DNA from: Chrysoporthe austroafricana
Lineage: Eukaryota > Ascomycota > Sordariomycetes > Diaporthales > Cryphonectriaceae
Length of the DNA stretch: 64,000 nt
Reading direction: 5' to 3'
Assembly (NCBI GenBank): GCA_001051155.2
Contig: JYIP02000007.1
Coordinates: forward strand, 2,234,342-2,298,341
Below, one piece after another: positions 22,760 through 34,338 of this stretch. How positions within the stretch are numbered: position 1 is the stretch's first letter; each line of letters opens with the position of its first letter. A program made the translations under genes and the position numbers. Under the pieces are notes generated by a model that ran no database searches, was not told the DNA's origin, and saw only the letters and a list, made by a program, of their open reading frames with translations.

Positions 22760-23952
22760 AGGCTAAGGAGCAGGCTAGGTGGTCAGGGCCTGGCAGGGCG
22801 AAGGGCGACGTAACCCGCAAGCAGCGCTGTGGAGGTCCTCCTCGAGACGTACTGGAGGGGCGGAAGGGAGGTACTGGGCAGGTAGACAATGGGCCGCCGC
22901 AGGGCGTACTCGGATGGATCTGTAGGCCTGTGCGGAGACTCGAGCAGGTAGCTGGAATGCGCTAGAGGGATGCCCCGTGCCGGGGCAGGCTTCCGGGAAC
23001 AAAAGTAAGTCACTTTCTGGACGGACTGGGTTCGAATGTGCCGCGTGGAGAGAGAGGGAGGGAGGGAGATGGTCGAGGAGACGGGCTGATAAAGCCGCAG
23101 CTACGGGGCTCGGAGGGCAGAGAGCAGCGGGCCCCTTCTTAGCGCGCGGTGGTGGCCTCGAGGGCTCGTCCTGCCGGCGACGGCTCGTGGGTTATCGGCG
23201 GCGACGATGACGACCTGCTGTGGTCGCGAGGGCTGTTCTTCGTCGACGAGACGGGTGCGGACAGAGGCGCGGGCGGTGCGGCAGATGGCGTCGCCGCGGC
23301 CAGGCGGGGAGGAGAGTCGGCGTCGGCGTCGTTGAGCTGGGACGTGTGCGCTGATGGCTCCGGCGGCTGTGCTCGCATCCTTCAGGCGGGTGGTCGAGCG
23401 CGTGTGGGCGGTGATGCTGGGCTGTCTTGTGGGTGGGCGTGGAGGTTTCGAGAGAGTTGGACGGGAATTTGGGGGGGGAGGATGGGGCAGTGAGGAATGC
23501 AGATGGGGGAGTAAGTCCTCGCCCGCCCACCAGCCCGCCAGTGCCCAGGGGGGAGAGAAGAGGCGGGTGGGGGTCCCTCTGACGGGTGACGGGTGACGGG
23601 GGACGAGGGCGCGCAGGCTCGCCGCCCGTGCACGTCGCCGCACGGGCTCGATGACAGGTACCTGACCGGCTAGCGTGGCTAGCGTCGCCCACAGCACTGC
23701 CCATGCGTGCCCATGCCCATGCCCACTCACCCACTCCATGCGTGCCAGGCACTGCCAGGCGTGCCGGGGTGCTGTGGTCGGGGGCGCTAGGCCCTGCAGC
23801 TGCAGCTATCCTGCGGGGCCCGAGGGGGACCCGAGGGGGGCCTGCCAGGCCGCCCCGCCCAATCAGCGCCGCCACGGCACATGTGCTACAGGCTCTTGCA
23901 GGACGGACAAGGGCGTACAGCCGTGGGCGGTCCAGACCATCATCCCTCTCTC

Positions 23953-23981
23953 CCCTCCCCCTCCCCCTCCCCCTCCTCTTC
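23953..23981. repeat. (CCCCTC)n tract
   Basis: Tandem CCCCTC units in the GC-rich gene-poor stretch. A separate (CGCAT)n run lies at about 24377-24395. Confidence 0.75.
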
Positions 23982-26900
23982 CCTCCTCGTGCAGCGCTGG
24001 AGATGGCGTGTACAGACGTACTGATCAACAGGACCGTGAAAGGGCCGCCGGGCCCAGGCTGGCACCGCAGGCGACGAATGACGAGCAGAAGCAGGCGGAG
24101 GACGAGGCAGAGGACGGCGGCGGGGACGATCCTCCCTGTCGTCATCACACACGCCAGATCTCAATCACGCCATACCACTAGGCAGACGGGCCCCGTCGGG
24201 CGCGTGCATCGACGAGGTCGACGGCGCCGAGCCGACCTGACGTCCTCTGGCGCGCTATCAGGCTATTCTACCCCGTCCCCCAGCCCTAATCAGACGCCGC
24301 CGCAGCGCGTCCCCCACGAACGAGGGCGTACGACAGCATGCGGCGGCAAGCGGGAAAGGGCGCGCAGCGCAGCGCGTCGCATCGCATCGCATCGCACGTA
24401 CAGGAGGGGTGAGAGGGGGGGGGTGAGAGGGTTCCTTTTTGTCGCCACTGCCGGGGAGGGAGGAGGGGAGGGGGCCACGGAAGCCATCAGTTCTCCTCGA
24501 CCGTGGCATGGCTCGGCCTGGCAAGTGGTCGATCACCATCCCTGATCTTACCTCGTTTCATTTTCCGTCGTCTTAACTCCCACGCGGCGTTGTGCTGCTG
24601 GTTTGCCGACCAGACTCGGCGGCGACAGGCCGCTCCTCGAGGCTGCCCTGCCCTGTCATGTCTCACTGTATTGTACTGCACACCGCCGTACGAGGTACAG
24701 TACACCATGTCTCAGATCAACCGATGGACGCTTGGCCGCATCGAGACACATCTCCAGACGGGGGCCGATTTGGGATCGAATCGGCTCTCGACAGCCTGTC
24801 TCGGGATACTGCAGCCTCTCAGACACAGCATATCATGGCCATGGCCGATACCAGGAGCGGCGCTGGAGACGCGATGGTATGCATACCCACTGCCTGTCCT
24901 TGGCCGCCAGTCGGGCCGCCGGGCGGGCGGTGGTGGGCTCGGCCGGGCACGAAGCTCAATGCGATGGTGGCCGCGGGGTGGAGGGATGCGTTTCGCCCAG
25001 CGGACCGGTGAGCCCAGGCCACACACCCTCTCGGACGCGGGCGGCCACCTGCACTGGCACTTGAGCGAGGTCTATTGCCCCCAGCAGTGCCCAGGCACCT
25101 CCCGCCGCACACCACCACGTCTCCTCTCACACCGCGACTCCCCCTCTCAATGCTCTCGTGCCCAGCACGCACTGCGCCGACAGTAAGGCTGACAGGCCAT
25201 CGCCGAGGAACATGGGCCGGCGCGCGTGCACCAACCGGAACGCTGGATGTGACAACTCACCTCTCCACATCCGACCGCGGAAGAAACCGCAATAAGACAG
25301 AGTGGGACCTGCGCCTCGTCCCGCGATAATGGGCCGCTGCTGTGGACCATCCTCTATCGTGACATTCGCCTGGGAGTGCCGCTTGGACTCGACCGCGCAG
25401 CCCGCCATGGCATCCTGATCACCTGACCGAAATCCGGTGTAAGTTTCGATGCACACCGGCAGATGGGGACAGGCGTCTCCAGACCGCCAGAGGGCTGGTC
25501 TCGGTGTGCCTGGGATCGAATCTCAGCTCTCAACGGCGGCCACCACCCCGGTCTAGCTCTCAGATGTCCCCTGGGCCTGCATCGTGGGCCTGACCCCGCT
25601 CGGCTCTTCTCCCGGATCACTGCTCATCTTCTGACCCGTGCGCCACTCCACCCGCAGACCTGTCACCTCGTCAGATCAGATCTCTGCTGGAGCCTCGAGG
25701 CCTCGCCTCACGGGTACCTGGAGTGCGATCTTGCCAAGACCCGACCTCGTCCTACGGCTGCCAGCTGAGCTGCAGTGACACTCGCTGGGCTGCCTGTCCG
25801 TCGCCAGCAGCGCGCGCCAGGGACATGGCCAACCTCGAGCTCTGCGGGATCCCACGTCGAGTCCGAGAACTATTTTTTATGAAACGACTGGCTGCGGTCT
25901 GGGACACGGCTCTGTTCCCTGGCCGCAGGCGGTGCCAGCAGGACGAGCAGCTCTGCCTCGAGCACGTCCTCGAGGACCCCCACCCGAGGAAAAGCCTCTC
26001 TGTTCTGCATGATGATCCCGCGCTGGGCCATCCGTCGACCCCCTACCCCTCCCAGCGCACCACCCGACTAAATCCCCCGGGCCCGCGTCGTTGCTCCCCT
26101 TCGCGATATAGCCCGACGCACTCCAAATCTCCACGTTGCAGTGGGAACCGGCGGAGCATCAGCACATTCTTGCCACTTGCAGCTGAGGGCCCTGAAGATC
26201 CCGGATCTTCCCTTGAGGGCCCGAAAGCCGAGGTTGTATTCTGGAGTCGTCTCGTGCGCGCCGGTGCTGAGAGCAAAACGACCCTAGAGCCAATGAAGAC
26301 CAAGAAGAGGGAGCAAGATGATCTGCACAAAACCGTGTTTGATGGTCATCCGAGGTCCCAAACGTGGCGCACCTTGTCTCTCCACGCTGGCCAGTAATGC
26401 CAGGCTGCTTGCCCGCGCCCTGGAACTTTTGACAGCAGGCCAAGTCTCCGACGCCTAGGCTAAAGACGGAGAGCCCAGCATACTATGGTACAGGGGTGCT
26501 CCTGTCGTCATGCCCGCGCCCAGATGACTGAGTACCTAAGACCACCAGTGGGTCCCAGAGGATGGGTGTCCTCAGAAGATAGGCCGGGCGGTTTGATACA
26601 GATTGATAAGAGGCGTGAGGTTATTGTCCAATCACCCGCGACGCTGGACACGCCGGCACTGGTGATCCTGGGAATATTGTTTGGCCCCCCGCTGTCGGGC
26701 CCGTCCTGAGTCCTGTAGGTCCCATCTTCTGCAGACATGGCCTTGCGCCCCGCTCGCGGCCTGGGTGTCCTGCGGAACAGCTCTCCCGTGTCAAACTTTT
26801 TGCTCATCCGCTCCCGATGAACCACTAACTTTCCTGCGGCGGGTGATAACTGATATCTACCAAGGTTTTGTTCTGTCGGTCAAGGCTGTGATACCCACCC

Positions 26901-28678
26901 ACGATCGGGTCTCAGCCCATTGGCCCGGGCTCGAGCTGGTGGCTTCCCCTCGTGCAGAGCCACTACTGCACCGTGGGGGGTTCTCTGTGCACCCTGAAAC
27001 AGGCACATCTAGAAGACGGCCCAGCTCCGAAGTGTCGGTGACGGGGCTGCCGCCAACCTTGTCGCCGTTTGCGCCTCGATTTGGCTGGTGGCGCATTTGT
27101 CAGCACTGCAGCAGGCGCGTCCGTCTGACGGAGTCAGAGGCTGGATCCTGGCCCTCAATAGCACGCGGGGCGGCTTATACGAGGCAGGGCATTTCTACCT
27201 GGTGACCCGGTGGTGCCTGGGTCGACCGCTTCCCAACGTGGGTGCACGTCGCTGGCTCGACGTCTACCTACCAAGGACCCCCCGCCCGGTGCCAAGCGAT
27301 CTGCGCTGCGCGAAACAGCCATGCTGCCGGGCCAGCCGTGGCGTGTACTACTTGGTAGCCCGTCCTGTCGGCCGCGACCCGTGGGCCTCAGGACCTGCAT
27401 GATTTACTCGTCTGTGCGCCTTCTCCGCCATGCAGAAGATCTGCGCCTTTTCCCGAGGGTCGCAAGGACACGCGCAGACAGGGGCTCACGGCCGGCCACC
27501 TGGCCCCGCATGGAAGGGGCCCCACGAGAAGAGTCACCCTTGGCCCGTTCACGGGCTCGACGTCGTCGAGTCACGCGCCCTACCTCCTGGGCCCCAGAGG
27601 AGCCCCGCCGCGCGTCCGTTGATCCGGTTGACCCGGTGCGTTCGGCCCCCCCAGAGGCGGCGCCGTACCCGGGTGGGCTCCGAGCTCGCGATGCCCGCTG
27701 ACCCGAACCCGCCAGACCTCCCTCACCTGAGAAACCACCTCAGGCTCATGTCGTTTCTTCTCTGCCCCTTTAGCATGTCCCTACGGCTGCACACGTTGTG
27801 GCCCAGCTTGTAGTTCTCGGGCGAGGTCGTAGCAGCCCCACAGGCAACCCATGCAGACTCTGGGCACGTATGGAGAACGCCGCCCTCTCGAGCGGACCGC
27901 CCGGTGTCCATAGCTTTCCCGCTCTGTCCTTGACGGCCTCTGTTATGCTTGCCGAGAATGGGTTGTACGACCTGTCACCGCGCTAGTGTCTCCGCCGGTA
28001 GATGAAGTTGTGCAACCGTGTCCTGCCACCGAGCAGCCGCCTCACGCCTTCAGTGGATATATAGATCCCTTTGCCTCCGATGAATATCAGATGATCGAGG
28101 TCTTGGTACGGCTCTTGGGCTCTACTTGCGCACTCTAGGGCTGTTGTCCCTCAACGAGACGACGCCTGGACTCTGTATATGGGTGTCATGTGGCCATGGC
28201 TGATACAGATCAGAGATGCTTGCCTCGCTCAGGATTCGGACGGGACTTGAAGACAATTATGGACTGGTCCTACCGGGACGGAGAGAACAAACATACACAC
28301 CCACCACCTCCGAGCATACCGCCCGAGGCTTCTCGATACATGGGCAGAGGACCTACCCCCCCCCGGGGGCTTCCTGTGGACGCCCGACCCAGCGGCTCTT
28401 GCCATTGTTGCTGTGCACGCCGACCTGCTTGCCCCCACTGCACGCTACTAGTTTATGAATCATGGCCTCGTCCTGAAGAAACTCTTTTAAAGAGGGGGAA
28501 GGGAACACTCTTTAGATGGTTGGCGGCTAAGGGGTCAATATGCCTCTGGATGAAAACTTGAGCCATACTTCGTATATGAGGAGTCTGGCATCAAGGCGTC
28601 CAGCGCTAGGAAGACCCCATCCAACGCTCTTAGCAGCAGTGCATCCAGCAACTACCTACACCAGAAGAATCCGATCTC

Positions 28679-30265
28679 ATGGCGGACGAGGGGAGGCCCG
28701 AAGGAGAACGTGTCACCTTCGAGTACGACGATCGCGACAGCCAGCGCCGCTGCCACAGGCGCCGTTTTTACAACGTCCACCACAGGAGAGATTATCTCTC
28801 CGACAGCGACTCGTCATGTTTCTCCGACTCCGAGTCCTCGTCTTGCGGCAGCGACTACCTACCCGTCCCGTACGCTCGGCGGCGGCGGCATCATCGCGGC
28901 CGACCCGGCGCCCTCATCCTCGACAGCGGCCTCGGTCTGGTCACCACAGCCGCCGACCGCACCGTCAGCGTGCAGCCCGCGATCCCGTGCCAGCCGCGCA
29001 ACTACGGCTACCGCCGGCTGCACATCCAGGGTGCCCAGGAGCGGGGCCGGCGCCGGACGAGGAGCGGCGGCCACTATCGCCGGCGATCACCCCCACGGCG
29101 GTGCCGCGCCCGCTCGCCGCGGCGAGGGGTCCTCTCGCGTGTAGGGCGGTATATCTTCGGGGCACCACCGGACCGCTGTCGCTGCGGGCGGTACTGTGGC
29201 GAGGCGTCTCGATCTCCATCAGGGAGCCCGACACGACATCGTGAGGAGGAGTATTGGGGCCAGGGAACGCATGTAGGTCCTTCTGTCTCTGACAGGATCC
29301 CCTTCCCCACCCCCTCCCATTCCCATAGTATGAAATTGTTGAGAGCGGAGTACTGAATCTAGACCCAGAACTGGGCCTACGGGCCCCCCGGGGTCAATAG
29401 GTGCAACTGGCGCGACACGCCCTGGCCTAGTGGTAGCAACTCCTCGCGCCACTACAGCTTCGGCCCAGGCGGCATCGTCGAGGAGACGGAAGAAGGCGGT
29501 ACGCTTCCCACCAGTGCCACCACCGCCACCGTCACGGCTTTGGCCGACGGGAGACACCATCACTACCTCCTCGGCGGCGGCCGACAGCGCAACCGGGGCT
29601 GTAGCGGGGGCTTTATGCGGCGGTATGCGGACTACGCGCGGGCACGGGACCGAGACGACGGGGAGTTGAGCCTAGTGGATCGCGAGAGGGACCGGGAGCT
29701 GGATCGGAACATGGTGGATCGTGAGACGGCCCATAGACGCGATCTAAAAATGTTGGCATTGCTAGATCGAGAGAGGAATCGCGACCGCGGAGGGATGGAT
29801 GCCATGGATTTGTTGGATCGCGAGTTAGATCGCAGGAGGGATTTGTGGCCTAGGCATAGTAGTATCAAGGAGCTCGAGACTGGAGAGGGTTCGGAGATTG
29901 AGGACGAAGGGGGGCTGAGGGCGGAAATTGAGGCGCTGAGGAGGGACATTAAGAAGCTGATGGGAAGCCCGCCTGAGACGCGAGGTGGCAATGGGACGAG
30001 AAAGGGCGGAGGCGGTGATTCTGGTGATAGCACCGTGGTATCGCGATCGTCAAGTCGAAAGCCACTGCCATCTGCAACCCGCAAGACCCTATTCAGCCAC
30101 GAGAAAGAGAATGGGGCCAGAGGCGACGACGATGAATGCGATCAAGGCGATGACGATAAGAATTCTTCGGGACAACGACCCAAGAATGAAGGCACGAGGA
30201 GGACTGGCCGCTCATTGAGAAGAGCTTCGCCGCGGGGCGATACATCGGACTCGCAAAGGTCATGA
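28679..30265 (+). CDS. Unrecognised Arg/Asp-rich protein with DRE repeats and a coiled coil, two exons
   Basis: Two open frames of the same phase are joined by an inferred 96-nt intron (29273-29368, GTAGGT donor, CTGAAT branch-like site, ACCCAG acceptor), giving 496 aa. The N-terminal half is basic and Arg/His/Tyr-rich, with a Ser-Asp cluster (SDSDSSCFSDSESSSCGSD). The C-terminal half has four degenerate copies of a (V/L)DRE unit starting at 29675, 29714, 29762 and 29813 (spacings 13, 16 and 17 residues), then a short predicted coiled coil (LRAEIEALRRDIKKL) and a Lys/Asp-rich tail. No catalytic domain, signal peptide or membrane helix is seen. The composition suggests a disordered, possibly nuclear or RNA-associated protein, but this is inference. 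Convergent with emc1. Confidence 0.65.
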
Positions 30266-30298
30266 GATCGTTTCCAATTCTAAATGCATAGACTATAT

Positions 30299-33264
30299 CT
30301 ACTGCGTTGGTTTCCAACGCATGTTGATCTGCTTCCTCCGAATCTGATGATCATGATCAGTAAAGAACCGACCAAGCTCGACATGGGGACAAGACTTACA
30401 ATGGGGCCTAATACCAGAACGCCAGCCATCAACGCAGCCACTGTTGCGACAAGGGCCACCTTATTAAACCCTTTACCGAGGATATCAAACACAAAACTTG
30501 GCGCCACTCGGGTGCCAAACACATCGATGCCGAATGCAAATACCAGACTTGTGCTCTCGACTATCGCGGGTGCTGTAATGATCTTCTGGATTCCAATCAC
30601 GTCTCTCTCGTGGGTAATGAGCAGCTTTGGGTCAACTTCGAGCGCTGGATGGTACTTCATCAGGCCTTCCTCAGTCTCGACAGGCGTGGGGTCTCGGCCA
30701 ACAACCCTTCGAGGCTCGAGAAGCTGGCGCGGAATGCCATAGATGCTATGCGTCTCGGGAAGATAAGCAAGAAGTTGGCGAGAGGATATGCCTTGCCTGG
30801 TCTCAGTGACTGCAAGGGCAGAGACTGGTGCCGCAAGGATATACGTCTGAGAGACAACGAATGGGGAGGGAGGGCCAGTAGGAACATCGATGGGCTCGGT
30901 AGATGAGAAGTTTGCGGAATCACCGAGAGGACCCCTATCATTCGCATACTCGGACTCATACAAGTCAGAGACGACCAGCTGATATCCCTTCAATGATTGG
31001 GCTGGGTTCTCTCTCAGGGCATACTGGCCATAGAAGGAGCAAACGAACCAATTCTCCGACATCGCGCAGTGTGCGGGCTTTCCTGTGTCGACACCCTCGT
31101 ATTCGGTGGAGGACAGGATTTCCCCTGATACGGTGTCCAGCAGATATGTGGTGAGAGTAGATGCAGCATCATCCATAACAGCAACAACCATCGTGTTGGG
31201 GTTCAAGTATTTATACTTGACCCGCCGGTCTCCCAGCACGCGACCGATCGAGGCGACAGGATCGTGAGATGGTCGAGAAGCCGTGTCCACAATCCGCTGC
31301 GAAGTTGGGAGGCTGAGAGTCCACGCTGTCTCCTCGTGGGACTGAGCGCCCTCAACGATGAACGTTAAACCCTTGAGCTCGCCTTCGGCACCCTGAACCA
31401 CGATTGTTTGCTTAGGAACCCAGGTTGCCGGGATGTTGCCAACTTTTCCATCAAGGCCAATGGACAAAAGGAACTTGCCCGAAGGAGTGTCGAGGGACGC
31501 GGTGCTCTGAACTGCGGGCCATGAACCTGGAGGCATGGATTCGATGACCTTTCCAGAGTCCGTCTTGACAATTATGTATTCACCTTGAGCGCCACGGACA
31601 GTGATGTGGCCCTTGACGTCGTTCACATCCATGCCTTTGACATCCCAAATTCCACCGAGAGCCAAGGCACGAGCTCGCTGGGTCCAGAGAATCCTTCCAT
31701 GGTCTCCTGCATTAAGACCGTAAAGCCGGCCTCGCCTTGTCGCCAAGATCACAAGTTTGTTGAAACCGAAGCTGTCCCGAGAGAAACCAGCTTTGCTCGA
31801 ACCTTCTGTTCCGAGAACACTGCTGATGACACGCTGAGGAATGGAGGACAAGTAGCCAGGCAGGTACTGTAAATCGTCAAAGTGCCTCTTGACGCGGTGC
31901 ACATACGCAGACAGAGGATTGTCGTGAGCCTCGGCCTCGAGCGACTTGACTAAGTCCTCTGACTCGGGTATCTCAGCCCACATTGCAGCTACAGCAGCAC
32001 TCAATCCTTCAGGGCGAGACCAGCCCACCTCCCCGCTTCGGAATAGAAGCCAGTCGTCGGCGTCGGTGACGACGGCGACTCGGACTGCAAATTCATCGCC
32101 AGACTTCTTGATGACCTCGGAAACGCCGTGCACTGCATCTGCCGTGTAGTTGCCAGACTTCAGATCCCATCGAGCGAGAACGCCGTGCGAGTTAGAGGAG
32201 ACCAGAGTCATTTCAGAGTCTGTGATGCGCGTGAAGTAGACATTGGCACCATCTGAGCTGGTAGATACCGCGCCTGGACCTGTCAGATGAGGAAGTCCGT
32301 AAGCCTGCTTGATTGCGTGGCTCTTCAGGTCGATGTGGTAAACCTCTGCCTTCGTGCCGACCTTGGTACGGCTGTGGACGAGGAAGTGCGGTTGTGATTG
32401 TGCCAAGTGAGGCGCATGGATCTCCACCGCCGTAGTATCAGCAGGAAGGGCAAATTCCTGGGTGTTCTTTGTGCCCAACACGTTAACCCTCAGCTTCGTC
32501 AAAGAGTCATCTGTCCAAGCAACAATTGGCGCAGCAGAGTTCGCGCCGACGAACATAACATCCTTCTCGCCATTGACGTCGCCCTTCGTGCCGATCGAGA
32601 TCTCGTCCAGGCGTTTGCCCGTCAAAATGTCGAGGACAGTGACTTTCAGAGAGTATGACAGAAGATTGCCATGCAAGCTGATGACGAAGACCTTCTCAAC
32701 GCTTGTGCTGACTTGTAAGGGCAGGTCCTTCGTCGTCTCTTTGAACTCCCATATCACACGTCCTTCGGTGCTAGACAACCGCCTCAGTGCCGTAGCGCCA
32801 TCCTCTTTGTGAAGAACCAACACATCCTTGCGTCCATTTCCTGTGATCTCCATTACTTCTAGGTCTTTGACCTCGCCTTCGAAGTCTAACTCCCATAAGT
32901 TCCGGCCACTGACGGCCTCCCAAGCTTGTACCGAGCTGCCGAATGCGCTAGCAACCCAAGTCTCGCCGTCCCCTGCTCTCAGATGACCACCGCCATTTGT
33001 TATGTTGCCATTGATCAGCTGCCTCCATACCACAGCCCCGCTGCCTGGGTTGACCGCGCCGAGAACCCCAACGTCACTGAGGGTATAGAGCAGGCTGGCC
33101 TTGTCGTCTGGCCGGGGTTTGTGGAAGAAAGTGGTTTCGTATTGAGGTAGGCCGACGAGATCGAAATGGAAGTCGATATCACCCACTTCGTCTTGGAATA
33201 CAGCTCGGACGGTCGCGGGAAGGGCGAGGAGGCCAACAATGGCAAAGACCGGCGGGAAGATCAT
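30299..33264 (-). CDS. emc1: ER membrane protein complex subunit 1 (EMC1), two exons
   Basis: Exons 33264-30400 and 30343-30299 (minus) encode 969 aa. Unspliced, the frame runs on to 30280 with a foreign tail. Removing the 56-nt intron (GTAAGT...CATCAG) gives the expected EMC1 ending, IRRKQINMRW. Features are a cleavable signal peptide (residues 1-21, then VFQDEVGDIDFHFDLVGLP), a large lumenal beta-propeller/DUF1620 region, the FGIDVFGTRVAPS signature and a single transmembrane helix at about residues 934-955. EMC1 is the largest lumenal subunit of the EMC insertase, which inserts tail-anchored and multi-pass proteins into the ER membrane and supports their folding. Length is typical for fungi. 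The gene is convergent with its downstream neighbour. Confidence 0.95.
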
Positions 33265-34338
33265 GTTGACGGTCTGCGCAAGTCGTGCCAGTCTAGAGGC
33301 AAGCGAGGGAGCAATATCCTTTGCAGTTTACTCCATAGGAGCCATTGACCAGATGACCCTGACGGAATGGATGCAGCTCAGGAATCCGCGGCAAACGTTT
33401 GTTAGGACGTTTCGAGGGTTAGCGAACTACTTGTGAGATGGCCTGGAAGCTTCACAGCTTTATCGTCAGCTGGAGCTCTCTGATTACGTAAGAGGGAGCC
33501 CCGTTTTGGGGTGTGGAGGTACAGAAGTGGATACGGGAAACCAGACCCTAACATTTGACAAGCTCCAAGCAAGTCGCTCAGAGACGAAGGGCCTCTTCTA
33601 TTCACGCGGCGTCATCACGTTCTCATCGCCATCCCAACCTAACGATGCTTTCCTCCTTTAGACCCTCGTCGACTCCACCTCTTCACCGGCGACACAGCAC
33701 TTGTGATGAAGTCCTCAGTACGTTGTAACATTTGTGGTCGTACTTCGACTTAAGCACTCAGGTACCATCATATTGGGTGCATCAGCCCAAATTGTGGCAA
33801 TTTCCACAGCGTCTGAGGAGTTCCGCTGTCGGCGTTCTACGGCGTTCCGAACGCGCCCAATTAGTGGCGCATACTCCCTAACAACTAGAGGCTATGAGAC
33901 AAGGAAACTATCTGAATCTTGCAGCTCTGACTGCGATCTGAGAATCGCAGTATCTAGTTCATGGCGTTGTGGAGAGCAGGAAGAATAGGGGCAAGCTATC
34001 CCGGAGTAGAGTGAGACTGGGTTAGTTCAGTCGAGCTCTTGTAATCAACTTGGATATTGGTGCTGCGAGAACGTTTGTACGGCTAGAACCCCAACACCCC
34101 CCCCCCCAAAAAAAAAGGAGGAAAAGAAAGCAAAAAGAAAAGCTAAGCCACCTAGTAATAAACCCCTAGGTGACTCATTTGTCTGTGAGCCAACAGATGT
34201 CGAAGTAGACGAACCTGCGTGATACTCATCTGCCAGTAGGATCTATGTAAATAACGGTGGGGCCTTCTTAGCCATACGGCCCATATCGATACGTCCTCAA
34301 CATTATCCGAGCCTATTAATTGTCCACTAAGCTAACTA
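33265..34338. other. Intergenic region upstream of emc1, start of the less GC-rich interval
   Basis: The part next to 33265 is presumably the emc1 promoter. Further right the sequence becomes visibly richer in A and T, with no convincing frame. A C11-A9 tract lies at 34097-34116. Confidence 0.55.
34097..34116. repeat. C11-A9 homopolymer pair, intergenic
   Basis: Eleven C followed directly by nine A, the same architecture as the tracts in the efr3 and HET-gene introns. Confidence 0.9.

Larger units (their letters stand above)
21538..28678. other. 7.1-kb GC-rich region without a convincing gene
   Basis: The first 1 kb or so is probably promoter and leader of whi3 (read leftwards). Beyond that, many overlapping frames of 60-320 codons appear on both strands, all Arg/Pro/Ser/Ala-rich and unrecognised, as expected from high GC. 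No tRNA, no transposase motif and no terminal repeats were found by eye. Microsatellites are frequent (GGTAGC, CCCTCC, CGCAT units). Confidence 0.55.

Noticed and set aside
26455..26461. GGCTAAA motifs (also 55911 and, inverted, 58891) matching the XlnR-binding box
   Set aside because: Seven-base motifs occur by chance at this frequency in 64 kb and none sits in a promoter of a likely target gene.
29423..29437. TGGCCTAGTGGTAGC, a good match to a tRNA A box
   Set aside because: No B box follows at the right distance and no acceptor stem forms; it is within an exon of the DRE-repeat gene.
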